A DNA stretch of 58,640 nucleotides from Candidatus Omnitrophota bacterium. GTDB taxonomy: Bacteria; Hinthialibacterota; Hinthialibacteria; Hinthialibacterales; JAKPRU01. The DNA lies in the NCBI GenBank assembly GCA_029570205.1, contig JAKQSI010000018.1, positions 1 through 58,640 of the forward strand, in the 5' to 3' direction. Shown one piece after another: positions 53,316 to 58,640 of this stretch. A model generated the notes under the pieces. It was not told the DNA's origin and did no database searches. It saw nothing but the letters and a program-made list of their open reading frames with translations. A program made the position numbers and the translations under genes. Position 1 is the stretch's first letter. Every line of letters starts with the position of its first letter.

Positions 53316-54770
53316 TTACGGGGACAACAGACGAACGATTTTTACTCCGGACAGGAGATAGGCTTGCCCGCCTTTTACTTCTTTCCCCGCGCTATCAATT
53401 GCATCGCTTGGCGCACCAACAAGGAGATCGGCATACCCGTCAACCTCAATATCGCCGACACCCGCCAGCGCGGAACCGAATCCTCCCGATGCCATGGCCC
53501 CGCCGATCATCACGTGCCGAACCTGTGGCGACAAAAGATCAACAACCGGAGGCCAATCGCTTGAACCGAAAACAATCACCACTTGTCCGGCGCTCTCCAG
53601 CGCATCCGCCGGTTGATAAGGCAAACCGAACGCCAGATCCCGAAACCCATCCGCATTGATATCTCCCACTCCTGCCGCTGTTATTGCTCCCACAAACAAG
53701 GTTCCCATTGCGGGAGGAATCTCCCCGTTGAGATTGACTGTGCCTGTAAGGTCCGGCTTTCCCCAAACCAGAACAACCCGGTAATCGCGTGAACACAACA
53801 GAAAGTCATCATATCCGTCTGCGTTTAAATCTCCGATTTCCAATGCCGGGCCACCTGCTCCCGTGAACTCCGCGCGGGGTTGACCGGGGAATGGCCCATC
53901 CTTCGACCCGAAAAACAGACGAGAGACTCCGCCGATTCCGGTTCCGGACATTCCCGATGTCAACACAAAATCATCGAAACCGTCCGCATTCACATCGCCC
54001 ACTCCGCCAACCCACCGTCCATACAATTCATTGACCCCTCCGACGAATACGGGTCCGGCATTGTCTGGACTATTTCCGTCGATCACCTGGATGAAAGCGC
54101 GGCCTCCAAAAAACAGAAAGGCCTTGCCGAGATAACTTTCTTTTCCTGCCTGAGCCACCAACTCGGCGTACGGATTACCGAAAAGCGCATCGGGGAATCC
54201 ATCTCCATTCACATCCCCCGCTCGCGCAACCCAGGATCCGGTATTCAATAGAGTGATGCTTTTCTCAGAGCGGGAATTAAGTTGAAACACCTTGGGAAAA
54301 GAGGATGACCCGAACATCAGGGTGGCTTGATACCCCCGTCCGGTTCCGACCGCGAAATCGGCCATTCCGTCCTGGTTGAAATCTCCCAGACCGGCGAGTG
54401 TTGCTCCCGCCTGCGCACCTACCGCACCTACCATGACAATTCCATTGTCTTCCATGGTAGCCAGGTCGATTTCAGCTCCGGAGAGGAGAGCGAGTTTTCC
54501 GCCGAACAGCAGGTAAGCGGCTCCGCTGTCCAGTTCGGTGGGTAAGGTCCCCGGATCATGGAACGGCGCTCCGATCAGAACATCCGGGAATCCGTCTGCA
54601 TTGACATCCCCTGCTCCCGATACGCAGAACCCCAACCGATCATCCTTGGCATTGCTTCGATATATCCGCAATGGCTGACATTTTGAAATAGAAACAGCGT
54701 CCTGAGCCAGGGCCGGAACGGCCAGGAAGAAAAACAAGCACCAGAACCGGAACGCGCGTGAACTCAACAT
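53316..54770 (-). CDS. Secreted seven-repeat FG-GAP/integrin-like protein
   Basis: About 484 residues with a signal peptide (FWCLFFFLAVPALA, start at 54770 chosen; a longer frame starts 17 codons upstream). At least seven FG-GAP repeats carry the calcium-binding loop in variants of GD-N-DG: GDVNADGFPD, GDFNQDGMAD, GDVNGDGFPD, GDVNADGFDD, GDLNADGYDD, GDINADGFRD, GDIEVDGYAD. It should fold as a seven-bladed beta-propeller, probably a cell-surface or secreted adhesion protein. Confidence 0.85.
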   Translation of the reverse strand: MLSSRAFRFWCLFFFLAVPALAQDAVSISKCQPLRIYRSNAKDDRLGFCVSGAGDVNADGFPDVLIGAPFHDPGTLPTELDSGAAYLLFGGKLALLSGAEIDLATMEDNGIVMVGAVGAQAGATLAGLGDFNQDGMADFAVGTGRGYQATLMFGSSSFPKVFQLNSRSEKSITLLNTGSWVARAGDVNGDGFPDALFGNPYAELVAQAGKESYLGKAFLFFGGRAFIQVIDGNSPDNAGPVFVGGVNELYGRWVGGVGDVNADGFDDFVLTSGMSGTGIGGVSRLFFGSKDGPFPGQPRAEFTGAGGPALEIGDLNADGYDDFLLCSRDYRVVLVWGKPDLTGTVNLNGEIPPAMGTLFVGAITAAGVGDINADGFRDLAFGLPYQPADALESAGQVVIVFGSSDWPPVVDLLSPQVRHVMIGGAMASGGFGSALAGVGDIEVDGYADLLVGAPSDAIDSAGKEVKGGQAYLLSGVKIVRLLSP

Positions 54771-54897
54771 GTCCACCCATCGCCCCCGCCGATCCGCCGA
54801 AATTAGAAAGGCATAAACCAAACCTGTTTAATATAGCAATTGGGAAGCGAAAATACTACGTCCCGAAAACAACTTCGCTTGGAAATGCCGGTCAATG

Positions 54898-54925
54898 TTG
54901 ACCCTCTTCAACGGCGGGGTATCAT
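54898..54925 (+). promoter_or_regulatory. Sigma-70-like promoter of tRNA-Gln
   Basis: TTGACC (54898-54903), a 16-base spacer and TATCAT (54920-54925), 5 of 6 at each box. Transcription would begin near 54,932, giving a short leader to the tRNA at 54,950. Confidence 0.75.
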
Positions 54926-54949
54926 AAATAAACAAAAGTTCCTCAGTTC

Positions 54950-55022
54950 TGGGGAGTAGACGAATGGTACAGTCACCGGTCTTTGGAACCGGCACTTGAA
55001 GGTTCGACTCCTTCCTCCCCAG
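54950..55022 (+). tRNA. tRNA-Gln (anticodon UUG)
   Basis: Seventy-three bases folding as a standard cloverleaf: 7-bp acceptor TGGGGAG/CTCCCCA with discriminator G, D arm, anticodon stem CCGGT/ACCGG with loop CTTTGGA giving anticodon TTG, and T arm AAGG-TTCGACT-CCTT. The 3' CCA is not encoded. It reads CAA (and CAG by wobble). It marks the left border of the phage-like region. Confidence 0.95.
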
Positions 55023-55410
55023 TTCGCTTTTCCTCTCTTAAGTCCCTCAAATATCAAGACTTGCAAACAGACTCCCGGAACCGCATTCTTGACCTTCGGA
55101 AAACCCAGCTACTGATTAGCTACTGTTTTCTGTCAGAATTGCCCCTTAGACGGGTCTGGTCCCCTGGTCGATCTCACTGGCAGACAGGAGACCTCCATCG
55201 GGGGAATATGCCGGGATGCAACATCCAAAGGGAAGAAAATCAGTCTCCAATTGCAGGTAGATTGCATGAAAGTGCGAACCGCTGATTTACAATCAGCTGC
55301 TCTCATTCCTGAATGTTGAATAGAATGAGGAACTTATATCATTCCTGGAATTGTGCCGTCAACAGGCCGTCAACATCGCATCGAAAAACGCAGCATCGAG
55401 AATAATCCTC
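55023..55410. other. Gene-free stretch after tRNA-Gln
   Basis: About 390 bases downstream of the tRNA with no gene I can support. Position and the adjoining phage-like genes suggest former element DNA; no integrase and no second copy of the tRNA 3' end was found in the window. Confidence 0.5.
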
Positions 55411-55584
55411 TCATTTCTCCTCGATGGGACCTTGACCACAATCAAAAGATTCGCCATCGGTCCCTGGTCGATCCCGGTTCCCTGGAAGGTGAGACCTGGT
55501 TCCGCCCGGATGGGACCCAAAGAGTGAGAGGCCTGCCGTCTTCGACAGAGCGGCCTTGGACTGCTTGCCTGGTTCTTGCTTCGT

Positions 55585-55947
55585 TTCTGGTGGTAGGACA
55601 CTCTGTCCTACCACCATACTTTCCCCCGCTCGTGGATTACTGACGGCGTGTTGTTCCTTCGCGGCATAGGGAACGCCTTGCATTGCTTGCCCTTGTGTTT
55701 ATCAGGTGGTGGCACACTTTGTGCCACTACCTGCCCGTGGGAATGGTCCCTCGGTCCAGGCCTCCGTGTGTTTATCCTGTGGTGGCACACTTTGTGCCAC
55801 TACAGGTCTTGCCTCCAACTTCCCATCTTCCCCACGTCTTGCGTCAGCCGCCTTGCTTCGTTTCTTGTGGTAGGACAGAGTGTCCTACCACAGGTCTTGC
55901 CTCCAATTGTGTTTATCAGGTAGTGCAACACTTTGTCGCACTACCAT
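55585..55947. repeat. Cluster of five related palindromes
   Basis: Hairpins at about 55,589-55,614, 55,705-55,730, 55,778-55,803, 55,865-55,891 and 55,918-55,944. Three carry different cores: TAGGACACTCTGTCCTA, TGGCACACTTTGTGCCA (twice) and TAGGACAGAGTGTCCTA, and the last is TAGTGCAACACTTTGTCGCACTA-like. Stems keep pairing while sequences differ, which implies selection for the fold or transposition of related hairpins. Confidence 0.8.
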
Positions 55948-55995
55948 ACTTTCCCCCGCTCGTGGATTACTGACGGCGTGTTGTTCCTTCGCGGC
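55614..55995. repeat. 52-bp perfect direct repeat, 330 bp apart
   Basis: The segment at 55614-55665 recurs without change at 55944-55995 (both include CGTGGATTACTGACGGCG). It encodes the shared AAKEQHAVSNPRAGES peptide on the minus strand. It flanks the palindrome cluster and could support recombination between the copies. Confidence 0.9.
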
Positions 55996-56235
55996 CTCCG
56001 AGCGTTTGGCGTTCGCCTCATCCGCAATACGCCTCCGCTCCGTCTGCCAGACTTCGGAAAAGACCGCCGCATTTGCCCCAGGAGACACGATCTCCATGGA
56101 GGACGATACAGGAGTCACCCCCCGGATGGATCGCGCCCCACAGGCAAAAGAATGCCGCCCGGAAATGAGGAGAACCGGACGGCCAGCCCGAAGGCAAGTG
56201 AGGGTCCACTTCACGGGAGGTTATCAAAACGGCCT

Positions 56236-56724
56236 TCAGCCGGACCGCCTCGGACGATTTTTCGTACTTGCTTGCTCAAGAAACCGCGTGAATGCGTCAT
56301 TTTCTTCCGCCTGCGGTTCAAGGCGAATTCGCATCCGATCCACCGGAGACATACCGAATTTAGAAAACAAAATTGTCGCCTGCGCCAAGGCCAACCGCGC
56401 CAGGGAACATTTCGGATTTGCCCGAACGAGATCGCCGCGCATGTACGTCATACCTTCAGTGCGCAATTCTTTTGTTAGCCGAATATATGTTCCGAGTTCC
56501 TGACACCCGCTCGCAAACAAATCGACATCCGTTCCGCTGAGCGTACCCAACTTGGTGAGTTGCATAACGTATCTGCGCCATACCCTTTTACCGTCAATCG
56601 AAAGCCACGAAGGTGGGCGGAGATCGCCGGAGACGGGTTCGGCTTGCACCGTGCCGGCGTGCCTGTCCGGCCTGTACGTGCCTTCCAAAACATGAATCTG
56701 CATCGATTTCGGGTTCCTTCCCAT
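56236..56724 (-). CDS. Phage terminase small subunit, P27 family-like
   Basis: 162 residues from the ATG at 56724 (MGRNPKSMQIHVLEGTYRPD). The N-terminal G-R-P-K-like and LEGTYRPDRH segments, the central P-W-L...W..Y...L..LGTLS-D-D, the acidic/aromatic helices and the late FGMSPVDRMRIR match the P27/TerS helical family that recognises phage DNA for packaging. The large subunit is not on its downstream side, where decayed DNA begins. It is thus likely the last gene of a truncated element. Confidence 0.72.
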   Translation of the reverse strand: MGRNPKSMQIHVLEGTYRPDRHAGTVQAEPVSGDLRPPSWLSIDGKRVWRRYVMQLTKLGTLSGTDVDLFASGCQELGTYIRLTKELRTEGMTYMRGDLVRANPKCSLARLALAQATILFSKFGMSPVDRMRIRLEPQAEENDAFTRFLEQASTKNRPRRSG

Positions 56725-56848
56725 GAGTTTTGTGTTCCTTTCCAGAAAATAGTCGCCGATTTTGACGGCGCGAAAAGCAGGTGAACAAGTGGTTCTGCCG
56801 ACCATCGCCCCAACTCTCATGCGCCCCCCTTGCCCCCCCACTATCCGG

Positions 56849-57385
56849 TCATGCGAAATCGAGAATCCGCCTGTCGCCGGTCACCGCTGCCCGATGCTTG
56901 AGCAGTACACCCTCTTTCACTTTCTCGAATTCCTGTAAGAGTTCAGCCGTGAAGACGATCTTGATAGCAGTAGGTTTGCCTGCAATCTCAGCAGATATTT
57001 CAAGTGCCAGGCATGACCTTTCGTCTATGCTGATCTCCCGGACCGTTGCGCCGGAAATACGTTTGTCAGTTGCCGGACACATTGGCTTTTCGCTTGTGAT
57101 CCCTTGCCGCGTCCGCTCCTCGTGCAAGGCCAACTTGCGCCGATAGAGTTCTTCCGGGTCGCCTGCTGGGCAGGAGTCCACCGCTGCCTGCAATTTGCAG
57201 AGAAGGCTGATTTCCGCCTTCCGCAATTCTTCCGCTGTCGGGCCTTTGGGCTTCGGTTTCACCGCTCGGTTCAGTATCTCGATGGCATCGGAAAGAAACG
57301 GGAGAACCGGAGTCATCGTTTTCGGGTTAATATGCTCTGCGTTGTATTGAGCAGTTAGCTGATTCGGGTGAATGTAGTCGTTCAT
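56849..57385 (-). CDS. Uncharacterised protein of the phage-like region
   Basis: A 178-residue soluble protein (MNDYIHPNQLTAQYNAEH). Includes a proline/lysine-rich PKPKGPTAEELR and a C-terminal ALEISAEIAGKPTAIKIVF strand/helix region. No family recognised. It follows the 92-aa gene by 4 bases, on the same strand. Confidence 0.6.
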   Translation of the reverse strand: MNDYIHPNQLTAQYNAEHINPKTMTPVLPFLSDAIEILNRAVKPKPKGPTAEELRKAEISLLCKLQAAVDSCPAGDPEELYRRKLALHEERTRQGITSEKPMCPATDKRISGATVREISIDERSCLALEISAEIAGKPTAIKIVFTAELLQEFEKVKEGVLLKHRAAVTGDRRILDFA

Positions 57386-57389
57386 GTCG

Positions 57390-57668
57390 TTACCGCCTTT
57401 CGCCTGTAGAAGTTAGTATTGATTCTCGTGCCGCCCTTGCCGCATTCAGCCGCAGCAGTTCGCGCCTTGCGTCCTGGTGAGGACTCGTTACCGCCGGACG
57501 GTTCGCCCTCTTGCTCAACGCGCTCAACTCGAACCGCCGCAATTCGCCATCGGTTGCCAGGATCAATTCGCGCTTTTCTGATTCGAGTAACCTTTGCTCG
57601 ATGGTGAGGATACGCTCTCGCCTGTCATACTCATTCAACCGCCGCATTAGATCATCTTGCTTTGCCAT
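57390..57668 (-). CDS. Uncharacterised coiled-coil protein of the phage-like region
   Basis: A 92-residue arginine/leucine-rich coiled-coil protein (RERILTIEQRLLESEKREL). Its start lies inside the end of the 52-aa gene upstream (17-base overlap). No family recognised. Confidence 0.55.
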   Translation of the reverse strand: MAKQDDLMRRLNEYDRRERILTIEQRLLESEKRELILATDGELRRFELSALSKRANRPAVTSPHQDARRELLRLNAARAARESILTSTGERR

Positions 57669-57810
57669 TGTCGTGTACCTCGCTTTCTATTTGTTCCCGC
57701 TCGTGCGGGTTTGTTTCGCTATCAACCTCGACAATGCAGACAGGCACACCGGACAGGAGTGCCCGCTGTGCCTGGTCGATGTCGTTTGTGCTGAATGTTT
57801 CGAGTCTCAT
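57652..57810 (-). CDS. Uncharacterised 52-aa protein of the phage-like region
   Basis: Short gene beginning MRLETFSTNDIDQAQRALLS, with AGGA eight bases before the ATG at 57810 and ending in NGKAR. It fits in the compact series of overlapping genes on the minus strand, so coding is likely although function is unknown. Confidence 0.55.
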   Translation of the reverse strand: MRLETFSTNDIDQAQRALLSGVPVCIVEVDSETNPHEREQIESEVHDNGKAR

Positions 57811-57818
57811 AGTTTTCC

Positions 57819-58046
57819 TCATGCCACCTTTGCCGGGAGATCACTCGCCAATTTCACACCCCCGGACAGTCGGGAAAACTCATGCTCCCGGAATGTCACT
57901 CCCGATTTGGTGGGGGTCCACTTGTCGCCGATCAGAATCCACGTTCTCAAATCCATGTACCGCCGTCCGCGATGATGCCAGGCAAACAGCCGGATCTCTT
58001 TTCCAGGTTCACGGCCAAACGTTGTTATGAGAATTTTCCTGTCCAT
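57819..58046 (-). CDS. PC4-like ssDNA-binding protein
   Basis: 75 residues from an ATG at 58046 behind GAGGATGT; an upstream in-frame ATG (58070) would overlap the preceding gene's end. The beta-rich KILITTFGREPGKEIRLFAW, YMDLRTWI and KWTPTKSGVTF pattern matches transcriptional-coactivator p15/PC4-fold proteins (YdbC-like in bacteria), which bind single-stranded DNA. It comes 8 bases after the replication-like gene. Confidence 0.6.
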   Translation of the reverse strand: MDRKILITTFGREPGKEIRLFAWHHRGRRYMDLRTWILIGDKWTPTKSGVTFREHEFSRLSGGVKLASDLPAKVA

Positions 58047-58053
58047 AACATCC

Positions 58054-58640
58054 TCAAAACGGTAAGTCATCATCCGGCGATGGGACAGTCGGGACGTGCT
58101 GACTCCAATCGCTTTCGCCGGGATGATGTCCCTTGAACGCTTTGCCGTTGACTTTCCAATCTCCATCCTCAAGCCAGGTGATTCCGTCCGGGATGTATTG
58201 TGGGTCGCTTCGATTCAACCGCGTTGGATTGGGCGAGTTTTTTTGTTCTTCCACTGCTGCGAGAATCTGCTCAAAAGTTTCGCGTGTCGGATTCTGTCGG
58301 GCGAACCATCTGTCAGTGCGGTCTGGCTTTCCCGGATTCGGATACAGGGCCTTGAATCGCTCACAGAAGTCTCGTTGCCACGGTTCCAGATCCTCAAATC
58401 GTTTTCGTGGCTTGGAACCATTGCCTTTCCGAGACGGACCGCAATCGGCAGATTGCGGGTATTTCTTCAATCCTTCTTCTCTGCTTCTTATACTTCTTCT
58501 ATGTGGGGTGCCTTCTGGAGGCACACCCCCTGCCTTCTCAGAGCACACCCCCGTGCCTTCTGGAGGCACACCCCCTGCCTTCTCAGAGCACCGTGCCTTC
58601 TCAGAGCACCGTGCCTTCTCAGGACACACCTGGTAGATTT
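58054..58640 (-). CDS. Phage replication-like protein, 5' end outside the window
   Basis: The frame is open through the window edge, so the first part is missing. The visible part starts with a low-complexity linker made of SEKAGGVPPEGT-type repeats, then WQRDFCERFKALYPNPGK and PTRETFEQILAAVEEQKNSP, ending with YIPDGITWLEDGDWK, a pattern typical of the C-terminal domain of phage replication proteins. The last residues PSPDDDLPF look like the acidic tip of SSB. It is the first visible gene of the minus-strand phage set. Confidence 0.6.
   Translation of the reverse strand, partial: IYQVCPEKARCSEKARCSEKAGGVPPEGTGVCSEKAGGVPPEGTPHRRSIRSREEGLKKYPQSADCGPSRKGNGSKPRKRFEDLEPWQRDFCERFKALYPNPGKPDRTDRWFARQNPTRETFEQILAAVEEQKNSPNPTRLNRSDPQYIPDGITWLEDGDWKVNGKAFKGHHPGESDWSQHVPTVPSPDDDLPF
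58497..58630. repeat. Short repeats with internal palindromes inside the replication-like gene
   Basis: Units CCTTCTGGAGGCACACC and CCTTCTCAGAGCAC alternate. The core GTGCCTTCTGGAGGCAC is a palindrome, and CCTTCTCAGAGCACCGTG recurs. They encode VPPEGT and CSEKA repeats in-frame on the minus strand. Confidence 0.75.

Larger units (their letters stand above)
55411..56214 (-). pseudogene. Degraded, internally duplicated phage-type coding region
   Basis: Two open frames (56214-55885 and 55683-55411) share the peptide AAKEQHAVSNPRAGESMVV. Before it in the first stands EVWQTERRRIADEANAKRSE, a helical pattern like that of ParB-like/HTH proteins of phages and integrative elements. Related VAQSVPP.DKH pieces recur between them in shifting frames, each encoded by a palindromic DNA repeat. 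I read it as one gene broken by repeat expansion. The family assignment is weak. Confidence 0.35.

Overview
The window looks like chromosomal DNA from a flagellated, probably Gram-negative bacterium of an uncultured lineage. GC content is moderately high and intergenic hairpin repeats are abundant. The lineage guess (near the PVC, Hydrogenedentes or Sumerlaea-like groups) is inference from gene content: a Minf_1886-family protein, fused SecDF, a GHL10-like glycoside hydrolase, a Tat-exported aldo/keto reductase-like protein and a DUF3352-like protein. No rRNA or other taxon-defining marker is present.

Layout. 1-3.4 kb holds intergenic tandem repeats, a HicB-like antitoxin with only a stump of its toxin, an enolase-superfamily enzyme and a double-GNAT acetyltransferase. 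3.6-5.0 kb is a MscS-type channel. 5.2-16.6 kb is a flagellin locus: three minus-strand flagellin genes of about 850 codons separated by long non-coding spacers, one of which carries a 16-unit, 25-bp hairpin array. All three leaders have a small hexaloop hairpin exactly 22 nt from a GGA inside the Shine-Dalgarno sequence. This resembles the two-site CsrA control known for Bacillus hag.

17-24 kb is a MATE transporter, then a gatB - HigB/HigA-like toxin/antitoxin - gatC - gatA - trmO minus-strand cluster closed by a terminator. 23.6-32 kb has an RmlC-like cupin, a Minf_1886 protein, an SH3b protein, pheA-tyrA, dprA-smg, two hypothetical proteins and cysE. 32-43 kb is plus strand: a Tat-exported protein, PII, a DUF3352/pseudopilin-like fusion, fused SecDF, a TPR-LysM-YkuD L,D-transpeptidase overlapping argB, then argD and argF. 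43-54.8 kb holds a cupin, a sugar isomerase-like protein, a GHL10/GT-C-like/coiled-coil trio, a glycosyltransferase, XerD, an MBL hydrolase, mtnA, a type II/IV pilin-like protein and a seven-repeat FG-GAP protein.

A tRNA-Gln(UUG) with its own promoter lies at 54.95 kb. Everything to its right (55-58.6 kb, minus strand) looks like the end of an integrated phage or integrative element: a P27-like terminase small subunit, small unknown genes, a PC4-like ssDNA-binding protein and the 3' part of a phage replication-like protein that ends in an SSB-like acidic tip. Between the terminase gene and the tRNA is a decayed coding region full of palindromes and direct repeats. GatCAB and tRNA-Gln together fit indirect Gln-tRNA synthesis by transamidation.
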